From contig JBCAML010000016.1 in NCBI GenBank assembly GCA_038503075.1, positions 496,001-560,000 of the forward strand: a DNA stretch of 64,000 bases, read 5' to 3'. Position 1 is the stretch's first letter. Each line of letters starts with the position of its first letter. Source of the DNA: Gyromitra esculenta. Lineage: Eukaryota > Ascomycota > Pezizomycetes > Pezizales > Discinaceae. Below the pieces are notes generated by a model. That model did no database searches, was not told the origin of the DNA, and saw only the letters and a list, made by a program, of their open reading frames with translations. The translations under genes were made by a program, and so were the position numbers. This document shows positions 34,798 to 46,632 of this stretch, one piece after another.

Positions 34798-35049
34798 CAG
34801 TTGCGTCCAGCAAGTCCGTGCGCGTTTTGAAGTACCACAATGCACCGAGGTGATACTAAACCTTGATTAAAAAAGCTGGAATTTTACTCTAGCTTTATTA
34901 TCATGTAGATAAATCTTATATGTGTTCAGTTATCTCACAGCTCCTTTTCTATTGAACAAAAAATATTTTGGTTGGGTTTGGCCCATTTCCCCAGAGCCGT
35001 TGCGCCGTGGTGCTTCAAAAAAAACGCATGAACTTGTTGGACGCAACTG
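34798..35049. mobile_element. MITE family B (252 bp, TA target duplication)
   Basis: Left end CAGTTGCGTCCAGCAAGTCC and right end reverse-complementing to CAGTTGCGTCCAACAAGTTC. The inverted match extends over about 43 bases to GTACCAC/GCACCAC. TA flanks both sides (34796-34797, 35050-35051). The CAGT terminus and TA duplication are typical of Tc1/mariner-pogo derived MITEs. No coding capacity. Confidence 0.85.
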
Positions 35050-35677
35050 TACATGGTATTTCATTTGCATATAATGGTTTATCTAATTTTTCTTTAAATT
35101 TTGAGTGTATTTTGCTTCCATGGTGTGACTCCCAAAATTGGAGGTATAAGAACACTTAGTATTAGCGGGAGTGAGCTTACATTATGTGGCCATCAGCCAG
35201 TGGCCCTCCGAAATTCACACAGCACTTCTTGATTCCTTTTCATGGATCACACTTCTTCGCCCGATATCTATTTTCTTCTTTTATATGTATAGCGGCTACA
35301 AACATTGAGTTTCCGATCCTTCTCTCGTCCCCTCGAGAGAGTTGGCATGAGGTCCGACAATGTCTTCTATAAGGGATAGATGTGTCCTTGCCTACCATTA
35401 AACCGCTAGGATCCGATCTTGTCCTCATTCTATACTTTTCTGAATCTGATTTAGAGGTTCAATTTTTGCCCTGTTTTGCTTTATAGGAGCAGTTTGCTCA
35501 CTGACCTTATCCTTCTCTTATCATTATTTTTACCCACTGACTTCAACTTCTCTATCACAAAAAAAACAAAACAAAGCTAACTTTTAAGTTTCAAACATAA
35601 TTTATCCTACTCGCTAATAAGCCATATAGTATCCGGCGCAGAAACAAGCAACTAAACAAACACCCAAATTCTCAAAC
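35050..35677. other. intergenic, amidoligase upstream region
   Basis: AT-rich; no supported gene. Confidence 0.45.
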
Positions 35678-36589
35678 ATGGAAGACTTCACGGTTCCCCT
35701 TGACCAGTTCACTATTGGTGTGGAGCTAGAGATGATATTGGTATCAAATCATGGTAAATTTAAGAATAAGAACGAATACAAATTTATCGAACAGACATTA
35801 CAGCCGCTTGCCCAGTGCTTTAGAACCGAAGTGATCAATACTGCCTACAATGCCGAGACTGAGCGCCAGATGGCCAAGCCCGAGAATTTCGCCAGAGTAG
35901 ATGCCGCTTTCCATATACAGGAAGAAACAACCATAGACTACGACGACGAGGAGGAACGAAGCGCCGAGGTAGCTACTCCAATTCTCAGACATGATAACTG
36001 GGAAGAATGCATCCTCGGCATGTTCAAAGCCCTCACAACGAATCCCAGATTCGGGCTTAAATTTAACACCTCTACAGGTCTGCATATCCATATTGGTCGC
36101 GAAGGGGGATACAGCTTGGAGGAGCTGAAGCGCATTTCAAAGGCCATCATTCTTTTCGAGAGACAGATGGACATCTACCACCCGCAACGCTTAGTTGCTC
36201 GCTCAGTAAACGAAGTCTACTTCATGTCCAATCGCTACAATAAGATTTTCAAGAATCTAAGCGACTTGCAGTGTATGAAGGTGATAGATGGGGCGACCAG
36301 TGAAAGTTGTCTTTTTCAGAAAATAAATTGCAACCCAATAGATGATCGCAACCGCCTTGCTGTTAGAAAATACAAGTACAATTTCTTGTCCGACTACGGG
36401 ACCGTCGAATTCAGGCAGGCAATGGCGACTAGCGACGAAATTTTAACTATTAAGTGGATCCAAAGCGTTATCCGTTTCATAAAAACCGCTATCGAGACCT
36501 CTGATCAACAGTTTGAAACTTGGGCCACAGATGGTGTCAATGACCCTGCGATCTTCGAAAAATTTGGTTGCCCTCCCAGAGCAGTATAA
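35678..36589 (+). CDS. amidoligase-family enzyme (glutamine synthetase-like fold)
   Basis: A single exon of 303 residues. It fits the Amidoligase_2 family of COOH-NH2 ligases. Landmarks are FTIGVELEMIL (11-21) for the first acidic metal/ATP strand, SAEVATPIL (95-103), TSTGLHIHIG (131-140) with the paired His, and GTVEFRQ (241-247) with the conserved Glu-Phe-Arg. Members form amide or isopeptide bonds using ATP. Fungal copies are numerous and their substrates unknown; bacterial relatives sit in peptide-modifying gene sets. It has no signal peptide, so it is probably cytosolic. The gene stands alone between a MITE and a chromatin gene. All catalytic motifs are present, so it is likely active. 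Confidence 0.85.
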   Translation: MEDFTVPLDQFTIGVELEMILVSNHGKFKNKNEYKFIEQTLQPLAQCFRTEVINTAYNAETERQMAKPENFARVDAAFHIQEETTIDYDDEEERSAEVATPILRHDNWEECILGMFKALTTNPRFGLKFNTSTGLHIHIGREGGYSLEELKRISKAIILFERQMDIYHPQRLVARSVNEVYFMSNRYNKIFKNLSDLQCMKVIDGATSESCLFQKINCNPIDDRNRLAVRKYKYNFLSDYGTVEFRQAMATSDEILTIKWIQSVIRFIKTAIETSDQQFETWATDGVNDPAIFEKFGCPPRAV

Positions 36590-37335
36590 CTCTCCATTGG
36601 AGAATTTCTAGCAAGGAAGGCGTGGGAAACTGTAGCCAAAGGATATTTGAGATTATTTTTTGTAAAGTAGATACTTCACATAGTTTAACCATAGAAGGAT
36701 GCCCTAGAGAGGCCAGACAAATATGTTTTGTTTGCGTGAGGTGAGGGTGGAGTATGAGTCGGGTTTTATTTTGTTGAATGCTATATAAGCATGTATTACC
36801 TTGCTCGAAAGCCCAATGGTACTAGCTTTCTTTCTCTAAAAGATATTAGTAGATACCTATATATAGTTACCAACTTTGAGGTTTAGTTCTAAAGGGTTTG
36901 TCCACGCTATAACTTCTGTTGCATGTGGCATTCTTGCACCTAAATAAAACAATGAAACAATGATTTAACGAGAAAGAAAAAAAAGTTTTACTTCTAAAAT
37001 TACCAGTTAGAACTCATTCAAAACATTGAATGTAGGAATATCGATAGTGGTAGGCTATATTAAACGTGCGAGTGCTCGAAATAGTCTGTCTTATGCTAAC
37101 TTGAAATCTAGACCGCTACCTCACGCACCGAGTGACACTTCATGAAGTTACCTCTGGAACGCAATAGGATCGTTCCCTCGATTAAAACACCGCCATCAAA
37201 CTTTAGAAATACAGATACTTTCTTAACCTTCCCCCAGTAGAATACAAGGAAATACACCCCATCAAACAAAATGAAATGAAACTACTCCCCACTGCTAAAA
37301 GACCAGTTTTCGAACAATTCTCCTACAAAATCCCT
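36590..37335. other. intergenic
   Basis: Amidoligase 3' flank and PHD-gene 3' flank, AT-rich. No gene is seen. Confidence 0.45.
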
Positions 37336-39085
37336 TTATAAAACTACATCCTCTACTCCCTCTGCATCCACATCCAAATCCCCTTCTGCGTCGTCTTCTA
37401 TTCCCATTTCTTGTTCCACTTCGCCCCTTACCTCGCCATTCACACTCCCATTACCCCCAATTCCTGTCTCATGAAAACGATGGCTAAAAGCGACTAAGTC
37501 ATCATCCACCAAGAACCCATCAACATCCTCTGTTTCAGGTGGAAGCTTGATCCCTGATCCGGGGGCAATAACTGGGATGCTATCAGTTGTTGCGGGCAGC
37601 GACTTGGAGATATATTCGGGGTTGATTTTGTACGAGTGACCTTCTCTCAGGAGACGGTTCTTACGGAGAGCGGATTGGAGGGAGCCTTGGGCTTCCGAAC
37701 GGATATTGGTAGAGTCAAGAGCAGGATAGTTACTGGGAAGGGTTAGTTTACCTAACAACTTTTAAAGGCATTCTAGGATTGACCAAGAGACTGATATTGT
37801 TCGGATTCGTATGGGGAGAAGGAATACGTACTTCCCGAGCCACTCGAAGATGGCTTTTGCCTGACTGCCTTTCTCATCACTAATCGCCGTGATGGCACGA
37901 ACTATCATATCCTCCCAATTCGGCACGCCACCCTGTGGCACCTCTTCCGACTCCACCGCACCAACGCTGTCCCCATTGACACCCGGTGTAACTTCCTCAT
38001 CCCTGTCCTTCGCAACTGCAGCCACATTTGCGCTCTTGATCCCCGCGACGATCTTCTTTGTCTGTGGATCATATAGCGGTAGGTCTGGATGCATTTTTTC
38101 ACAAAAGAAAACCAGTTCAACGAGGGAACTCAATGGCAGACTAGCCAAATACGTCCTCTTCTCATCATCCGTTAGTCCGGCTCCGCTCAACCCGGTGCTT
38201 AGTGGCTTCTCCTCCCTCTTTTTCGCGCACGACGCACAGAACCACTCCGCCTCAGCAACAGCAATGACGAGGTCGTCGATCGGCGGGTCATGACATAGCT
38301 GGTGGAACGGCGTATTGCACCCGTCACAGAACACGATCATATTGGATTGCGGCGAGTGGCCGCGTTGGCAGATCTTGCATATGCGAGAGTCGTGGATGCG
38401 GCGGTAGGGCCCACGGCGACGGGAGGGTTGTTTGGCGGCGGGGTTAAAGTGGGCAGGACGGTGAACTTTCCGGCCGGATTTGGTCTTGACGCCTTCCATC
38501 GTGAACTCTTCCGAAGAAGGGTTCTAGGGAAACTGGTTAGCCGTATTTTCTTGGTGGTTCTCTAAGTAATGAGAATCTTACATCGCTTTCGTCTTTTATG
38601 GGTGTACTACTTGTCTTCCGTCTCCGTGTTGTCCTCCCACCACCACCCCTAGCTATCTCAACCATCAGCACTCATGTCTCGCCACCAAAACCTACATCCA
38701 AACCTCCACGCTAAGAAGCAATTCACATACCTCGCGCCTTCGCACCTCCCTTCGGCGTAGTTTTTGGCGTTGCAACCTCTGGTGTCGGGCTTTCAAGACC
38801 TTGCGGAATCCCTGGCGAGCCAACCGCAGGAACTGGTGGAGGAGCCATCTGGTTCTGTCCAAGCCGTCAGCAACCTTCCGACTTCCCCTTCTCGTCCAGA
38901 AACCAACTCACCCACTGTGGCGCAACGGCACCGACACCGGTTGTTTCTGGTGCCAAAGTTTGTCGTATCATCATCTCGGTATCCGCCATACTCGTATCAG
39001 CGATCAATTGCTGTTGTTGAGGCAAGGGTATAGGGGGGTCAGGGCGCCGGTAGGGAGCTGGTGTTGGTATATGGGGGTCGGACAT
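37336..39085 (-). CDS. PHD-finger protein with winged-helix (linker-histone-like) region
   Basis: Five exons on the minus strand: 39085-38912, 38854-38731, 38652-38582, 38523-37832 and 37732-37336. All phases close to 485 residues. The N-terminal ~125 residues are Pro/Gln-rich and disordered with a basic RTTRRRK stretch. A PHD finger at about 172-225 has the full Cys4-His-Cys3 set (CKIC, FCDGC, FHQLC, WFCASC). After a helical region, WEDMIVRAITAISDEKGSQA with AIFEWL and LQSALRKNRLLREGHSYKIN resembles a linker-histone or winged-helix module; this part spans the last intron. The C terminus is acidic (DDAEGDLDVDAEGVEDV). A nuclear chromatin reader is likely. I cannot name the complex, and the exact splice site of exon 5 gives N-N before YPALDS. 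Confidence 0.8.
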
Positions 39086-41534
39086 TTCGATGTTTGTTCG
39101 TCGTCTATGAAACGCGTGCTTTCTGCGAGAGTTAGTATTAGAATTTACAAGAGCATGGATAACTGGAACATACGGTATTATCTATTCGCGAGTAAGGCCT
39201 TGAACTGTAATGTTGAAGCCTCAAAATCCAACAACCTCACGAGGATGAAAAGGTCGCCGGGTAACCCACTTGTTTTTACCCTAACCCTATACCCTATATT
39301 ACCTTTCTTGGTTCTCGTGCGCGTTCAAACCACCCCCCAAGTCTCGTTTTCAGCCATTGAACGATGATGTCTGGTTTGGCCTCTCCGATTTCCGGTTGAC
39401 AGGCGGAGAGCCGTCGGTAACGTACCCTACAAACACAACCAACGCACATGGGGTATCACTCGACTATAATTAGATGTGAACTTTTGAAGTTTTGGACCAC
39501 GATCGAATATTGTTTTAGCTTAGGATACCGAACGAGATATAAGGAAAACAGGCAGTATATATACAGGAGCTCAATCAATAAAAAGCTCCCAAAACCCGGA
39601 TCTTCCAGAGCCCGTCTAGCTATCAAAGATCTACAACGGCGGAGCCCTGAGTACTTATTGGGACGCAATATCAATAGTTTCAACGTGAACTCAGTCTAGG
39701 GAGCGCCAAACCTTAAAAGTGGCAAGTGGTATATTCGTCCATAGCCACCTTAACACTTTATATGCACCAATATTACATCTAGAATTCTTCCACACATTTG
39801 CTTCAATACCGACAACCCAGATCTTGAAATTTCGGCGGTACATTTTCTTAGTTCTCGAAAATTGAGGCAAAATGTGGCCAACTCTATCATAATCATTTCT
39901 TCCAGTCATGGCATTACGAAATCCATCCATAAAATATCTATACCATACGATTCGTAGCTTCCGCTACTAGGTCGCTGCCTTCGAAAATACAGAGCAGCGA
40001 AAACGAACAAAGAAGCAAGCGTAGTAAGAGCACGGTCTCCACGCGTAATCGCCCTAGCACTAGATTTTGGGCCGTTGCCGAACTCTCTGCAGGGTGTGCC
40101 GTATCAGAGGCCCCGCAGAATAGGCTACCGAAGTTGCTGTAGACTGTGTCCTGCAAGAGGCCGCCGTGGGAACTAAAGGCCCTGCCGAAAGGCACGCTTC
40201 TGGAGCAAGCAACATGTACATGGTGTTGTTGTATTCTACCTGGTTAGTTTTGAATAGACAATTGTAGCTATTGTAGCTATATCATAAAAGTAAGTCTCTT
40301 GGTTGGTAGAAACACCGACCATTAGGAATATAAGGATCCTAAGTGGAGTAAGAAAAAAAAAAGAATCGTTAAAGAACTCTCACTCTTCTCGAGATGAGGA
40401 CTTCCAGTCTGGATTATTCCATATACGATTCACTTGGCCAGTTGTCGGACGAACTGTGCTATTGCCGTTGTAGCTGCATGCCCTCTAAACCGTACGAAGA
40501 ATACGACAATTATCCTCACATACCGAGTCTGCCACCCCAAATGAGCTAATTGAAACGAGAAGAAGGATAAAAACCTTCATGACAGTAGTCGGTTGATTGT
40601 GTTGAGTTAGTGCAGATCAAGGAAGATCTGCCGTGATTTTGGTATTTAGGTGATGACATCTACGACGAATATGGAGATACCGATAGTCATAGGAAGGGAA
40701 AGAGGTGAGCTTTATATAGGAGGGGGTGAATACCTCATTTTTATTTCAATATGCATGTATACGAATTAACATGCAGCCTCACAAAATACCACCCACATTT
40801 CCCGAGATTTCTAGATCGGGGCTAGAGGTACTTTAGTCCTAGTGCCGCGCCTACTACCATCAAAATTTACAGAGTCCTCGCTGTACATATATACCACTGG
40901 CCAGGCTCGTCCCCATCTCCACCTACCATAGATTGCTGTGTAGTGGGGTTGGGCACGAGATTAACCACCGGCCACATTACAATTTGCTTGCTTTTAGAGA
41001 GTCCGTATCTTCAATCAGCATGCCACGTCCTTGGATCCTCATACAAGAGAGGATGGCTGAATGGCTGAAATAATCGATGATGTATGGCGATTCCTACTCC
41101 CGCCAACAAAACGCCTCTTTACATTACCTGCCCGCAATTATACTAGTAGAGGCGGAAATATATATATATATTATATATCCAATATTACATATATCCAAAA
41201 GAATTACTGTTTTCGGCTAGAAATATAACCCAGCATCCTGTAAAGTTGTCCATACTTAGGACCACGTTCCTGGGATCGACAGGGAATTGATCTCTTCTGA
41301 TTCCTGAAGACTAAATTCAACATTGACTCCCCTCACAAGCGTCTCGACGCATATATATACCACCACCACAACCGGATGCCATTCGTAAATACCGAAACAA
41401 ATTGCTGTACCCACAAACATAATTTAAATTCCTCAATTCATCGAATTTGCGTCATGCAAAAAAAATCACCACTCCCGTAAAGCTTCTATACGTTCTCTCC
41501 CTACCCCCCTAAGCTATGTTTACCCATATCTTTA
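39086..41534. other. gene-poor stretch
   Basis: About 2.4 kb without a supported gene. A 51-codon frame at 40394-40549 (plus; MRTSSLDYSIYDSLG, CYCRCSC) is coherent but too short to call. A TA-rich microsatellite lies at 41159-41179. Confidence 0.45.
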
Positions 41535-42099
41535 CTAGTACAGGATTTCGTAAATATACAAATAACCAAAAATGATGAATAGCCCGGCCAAAGAACGGCT
41601 AGTATCCCCGTGTGTAGCTTTTAGAGCACTTGATTTGTGGATTGGATTAGAACTTGCCGGGCCCGTAGTAGACGAATTCGAATTCGAAGTTGAAGTAGAC
41701 GAACTCAAGCCTTTGCAGGAAAGACTCTGCAAAGTAGCAGCTTCTTGGTTATTCGTCAGATTGTTTAAGCTAAGACAGTTCATGCAACTTTAGACAAATT
41801 AGCCAGAGACTATAGACGTATGTGATGGAATGGGGAACCCCTTATGAGACGAGATAAGCTCAAGTACGGGAGGAAACTTACTCTGTGCGGGAGCTGAGCC
41901 AACCCGTCTGTTTACATACACAAGAAGTTTGAATAGACGAAAGGATCAAGGTGGTGTCGCCATCCAAATCGCAGTTCGATTGGGCCGTATAGGCGGAAGC
42001 GCACCCGCTTGCACAGTAGTAATTTATTATCTCGCTAAAAGCCATGGCAGAGGCTCCGAACGAAATAATTGTGGTAAAAATAAGGACAAAAATCTTCAT
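41535..42099 (-). CDS. small secreted Cys-rich protein, probably GPI-anchored
   Basis: Two exons, 42099-41882 and 41787-41535. The intron 41788-41881 has GTAAGT and AAAG ends, and phases close to 156 residues. The signal peptide is MKIFVLIFTTIISFGASAMA. The mature part has eight Cys arranged C-x3-C-x8-C, CVC, C-x2-C, C, followed by a Ser/Thr/Asn-rich stalk (SSSTSTSNSNSSTTG). The C-terminal hydrophobic end (LAGLFIIFGYLYIYEILY) suggests a GPI-attachment signal. The Cys number equals that of CFEM domains but the spacing differs, so I do not call it CFEM. It is likely a cell-wall or surface protein. The upstream region has a TATA-like ATATATC near 42199. Confidence 0.65.
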
Positions 42100-43766
42100 G
42101 GCTGTAATTAAATGATTGAAGCTGTGGGAGTTTGAGGAGCTGGGGAATACTGCGGAGTGATCTGTGAAAGTTCAGATCACAAAAATCTTGCCACAACTAT
42201 ATATCAACTAGGGGGGGAGCTTGTGAGGGGGCTTATATACCTGCCTTGCAGAATTTGTGCATTAGACTTTATTTGTCACAAATCGGTCCTACGATATAGA
42301 CAAGCTTAAATTTTATATTTCTTATCATAGCCAGAACCCATAGAATAGTGTGTAATGAAAGTCTCGGCACCCCACCTCATCAGCGAGACAGTCACTGTAA
42401 GATTTTTCTTACACGGCTATACGGCTAGCTATTACGTTAATCAGAAATTCAGCCCACAGACCAAACTCCACAGTGCTCTTAGGTGGTGACACGATTGTCT
42501 TGATCTCATCGATACATGTAGTTGAATGGTTGTTAATGGACGTTAACGTCGCACAGCAAAGCTGTGCAACAGACGACGGCAACCTCCGGAGAGCTTTCAA
42601 CGCTTAAGACTCTAACAAGAGCTCGAGTTCTCAGAAACACAGTCATAACACTGCTTAAGATTAAAGCAGTAGAAACCCGACGGTCATCATCTATAAGCCT
42701 AAAACTACAAATCGTTAATACCGCAAGATTAGCCGTAGACTTTTGTTTTTGGGGCACACTGAAATGAGTTCGTGATTCGAGCTTGATTTGCAGTCGACTC
42801 TGAAGGTGTTTAACCAAGCTGAAAGGTGCTAGATACATTCCTAACTTTGTTTTCATAAGCGAATATGAATGAAGATTTGTGGTTTGTGCGACCTGTGTAT
42901 CTCTCAATGCTTAAGTTGACCAACACACCACACATAGCCCCAAGCCAAGACGATTCAATGTGAAGGTCAAGCACCCAGAACTTAGTTTTTTCTTTTCTTC
43001 CTGCTCTATTTTGCCATGCGCCCCAAAACAAGCAAATAAATAAAAAGCTTGCTTTCTCTCCCACGACGGATAAATCCGCACCCAATTCGTCTGTCGCTTC
43101 TTCTTTAGTGTGCACATCCTCCTCGGCCAATCCAAAGGAAGCAATCGCTGGGGGCCTAGATACGCCAGATACGCCAGATACACCAGGTGAAGAGTGTCAG
43201 ATGGTCGTTCTTAAAGCCACTCGCGGGTAGATTAGCTATAAATATTAATTTTAACATACCATAGTGCCTGGAGGTCTAGGATTTCAGTTTGTAGGATTAT
43301 AGATTGTCCCAGTGAGCCAAGCACTCGGATCGCTTTCAATTGAGTCTAAATATGCTAGAATATGCGAGGGATAGACAAAAGTGGGAAAGTACCAAATTCG
43401 TAGAATGAATTAATAACCCTTCGCCCTCGAGCTCGCCACCATAAACGAATACTGACGAACACATGGCTGCTGATAAATCTCACCAAGGAGATACTAGATA
43501 TGGTGCAAAAGCTTAGTGTCATCATTCTTGGAAGTGCAGTGCCAAACCCGACCGCGATTACACGTCGTACATATATCACAATTAACAAGAGGTCAGGGAA
43601 CACAGACTGCTTCTTATACCTTAACTCGATTCTAGAAGAGAGTCTTACCACAGCCTCAGGGATATGCTGCCTCATAAGTTAATTGACAATCGCCCATTCC
43701 AAATACTCGTGGAATAGGGATCATAGGCGTCCCACGTCCCACAAAAGCTAATTCATACACAGCCTA
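42100..43766. other. gene-poor stretch
   Basis: No supported gene; several unrelated short frames. TACATGTA at 42513-42520. Confidence 0.45.
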
Positions 43767-43865
43767 CTCAAGCGGCCGAAATCTTTTCAGGTCATGTGAC
43801 CCGATTTGACAGGTTAACTTCTCATTAGCTGATCACATGAGCTGAAAAGATTCCGGCCGCTTGAG
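43767..43865. mobile_element. MITE family C, 99-bp hairpin (TA flanks)
   Basis: CTCAAGCGGCCGAAATCTTT at the left is mirrored by AAAGATTCCGGCCGCTTGAG at the right. The inverted arms are about 36 bases (to TCATGTGA/TCACATGA) around a loop of roughly 27 bases. TA occurs immediately outside both ends (43765-43766, 43866-43867). No coding capacity. Confidence 0.75.
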
Positions 43866-45670
43866 TAGGGTATATAACACTCAACATGTAAGATATCTAT
43901 CCATAGATAGTGATGCCCATGAGCTGAGCCTGCTCGAAACTTGAACTTGAACATGAGCCAAAGGATTCACGGATCGAGCTTGTTCGAATCCTAATTTTAG
44001 AATATCGAGCCCTTACTAATCATATATACATATAGACCGTGGGTGGGTGGGTTGTGAGACTGTGAACTCGGATTCAGGAAGCAACTATAGGAATAAACCT
44101 AATATGGAGGTCTAGGAGGGACTCTCGTAGTATATTTTGTATATAGTGTGTACATACTAACGAGTGAATTCACAATACAGATTTTTAATATTACTCACAG
44201 ATAGTTACTCCTTAGCCCTCAATATCCTTCTGGGCTCGAGCCTGGCTGCTGAACTCGAACACCATGATATCCAACAGCCACGAGCTCCCTCCCAGGCCCT
44301 ACTCGAGCGGGCTCGTGGGCATCACTATCCACAGATATCAACCCGACCTACTCCCTTACACATCATCCATTTCACGCAATCGTCAAGCCTCCACCAAATA
44401 CACAATCGAAGTACCCAACTGCACATATACCTTTGGGGAACTAGGGCCCGTCGAATCACCGCCAGCAGCCCTCTCGCAACATCAAGAGAAATCATTAATC
44501 TATCCTGCGCTGGCATAAAAATCATCATACAAATAACCCCACCAATTAAGAGCATCGTCATCTCACTTACCTTTTTCCAGCCTACAACGTACCAAACCTA
44601 CCCTCGCGTCCTATCAATACCGCAAATCTTATTTCGAGAGACCGTACTACAAAGCAGAAGAGAAGTTATCCCCCTACTACACCAAAGAAAAGAGAGAGAG
44701 AGATGGCAATTTCATATACAAAAACGCACGCCGCGAGCAAACCAAGCTACACCAAACCCCCATCAAAGCACAGTACTATTACTTACCAATTTACCACAGA
44801 TCTAAGTGGTCACCATATTTCTCTACTGTTTTCCACGTCAGACAAGAAGATTAGAAATACCAATTAATTATCCAGAAGACTATAAAGCCGCGACCGCCCC
44901 CCTTTCACATCCACCATTCATTCGCCACAGGGATCCTCACCTCCCCCCAACACGTCCTTTTCTAAAACTTCTTGCTTAACGCGGGCATATATATAACGCT
45001 GCGTCACAGATCTATACAGTCGCTAGATGCCCTTCTCTTATATAATTACACCGCAGAATAACTTCCAAGCTCCTACCTAGCTCCGACCAACCTAGAACCC
45101 CACAAGCCCTCGAGCCCTCCATCATCAACACACACAAAAACAAATCAAGAAAATAGTATAAATCGGCCCCCGGGGGGTGGAGGGGGGAGGGAGGAACGTA
45201 AAGGGACCACACCATACACACTGCCCACAACCCACTACTCCTTCCAACGCCAACAACAAGTACATATGTATTTTCCCAGCTTCACCCCTACCTAGCCCGA
45301 ATACTATGTAGTACACACGCCCAGCCCAGCCCAGCCCATAAGACCGGTACGTATGCCCCTACACTACACTACACTAGCCCAGGGCTCAAATAAAACCTCT
45401 TTAATACATGTAGTAAATGCAGTAAAGGCGTAGGCTGGGTCTCTACTCTACTACATATAGTAAAAGCCAACCCAACCCGATGAAACGGATCCTCACCCTC
45501 CCATACACACACCCCCATACACACCCGCTTACACACCCAACCACACATCACCGATGTAAACTATATATAAAAACCCACTAAACCCCCCTCCCAGCCTCCC
45601 AGCCTCCCCCCTCTCGCCCCTCTCGCCCCTCTCACCTCACAATCAAACAGGACCTGCTATGAAACAGCTA
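43866..45670. other. gene-poor stretch with simple sequence
   Basis: A 213-codon frame at 44164-44805 (plus) is probably fortuitous (see rejected). Low-complexity CCAGC and ACACT repeats occur near 45320-45375, and CTCTCGCCC repeats near 45610-45635. TACATGTA at 45405-45412. Confidence 0.45.
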
Positions 45671-45847
45671 CAGTACAATCGCCCTATAAGAATACTAACT
45701 ATAAGAATACTCGCCCTACAAGAATGCTAACTCCAGTCCTGACAGGGGTAAATTTGAGTGTGGCCTGCTTTTCATACAAGAATAACTCTTTTGTAAGAAT
45801 ATTATTTTTGGAACTAACCGTATTCTTGTGCTAGGGCGATTGTACGG
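45671..45847. mobile_element. MITE family D (177 bp, TA target duplication)
   Basis: Left end CAGTACAATCGCCCTATAAG and the reverse complement of the right end CCGTACAATCGCCCTAGCAC, followed by AAGAATAC in both. Flanked by TA (45669-45670, 45848-45849). Internal partial copies of CGCCCTACAAGAATGCTAAC occur. Non-coding; Tc1/mariner-pogo type ends. Confidence 0.75.
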
Positions 45848-46632
45848 TAGACTAAATACTCCCACATCTGACCCCCCCCCTTCCAGCCCCCAATTCCAGC
45901 GAGAAAAATAAGAGAGGAAGGAGTGGAGAAAAGAATAATAGAGAATCACGTGATCTTAATAAAGCTCAATCATAAAACATCACTCGTAGTTAAAATATCC
46001 TGGATTAAAATTTAAAAAAACCACGTGGTCATTCGTGGTAGGATCTTTGCAACGCAAGATATAAAAAAAGGCCCCTCAAGAATAGTTAATCTAGGAGGGG
46101 GGGGCAACGGAAAGGGGAAGCTTAAGGGAGAAATAACAAACAAAAGAAAAAAAAAAAACACTCTAATAAGTTTTTCCATTATTTCTATACATGTACATAA
46201 CATGTATACATAGATCATCAACCCCCACATGTATGCATATGCATTTCTGTTTACCCACACCGCACCCAGTCTGGAGATACGAAAATACATGTATCCAAAG
46301 AAAACCAAACTTTTTTTGTTTTTTAAACCTACATCAGGATATCTAATCATTAACCATTCGTAAAAAAAAAAACTCCAACATCCGTACACCCATTAGTGTG
46401 TTGAACAATTACTCTTCCCCTCCCCTCGTCTCATCCCATCCCAATTAACCTCCCCCCCAAATCTCACCCCATCCCAATTATCTCCCTCCCATTCTCCCAC
46501 CCCGTCCTTCCATCCATCCTAGCCTCCCCATCCCAGTCCCTATTTATGCCCCCCAGCAAAAAAAACTATATCTAATATAAAATAATATACCAACAAGAAA
46601 CCACAAAAGCCATTACTTCCCGGGGCTCCCTT
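45848..46632. other. intergenic, simple-sequence rich
   Basis: TACATGTA at 46188-46195 and 46286-46293. Purine/pyrimidine-biased stretches near 46420-46550 form the 3' flank of the phosphotransferase gene. No gene. Confidence 0.5.

Noticed and set aside
44164..44805. A 213-codon frame on the plus strand
   Set aside because: Composition is erratic (runs of Ile, Thr, Gln, His), with no domain or splice structure, and it lies in AT/CT-biased gene-poor DNA; probably fortuitous.
45300..45640. CRISPR-like or satellite array from CCAGC, ACACT and CTCTCGCCC repeats
   Set aside because: Units are 5-10 bases with only a few copies; ordinary simple sequence in a eukaryote.
46012..46389. A 125-codon hydrophobic frame on the minus strand
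   Set aside because: Phe/Tyr richness comes from A-homopolymers in simple-sequence DNA; no start context or conservation signal.
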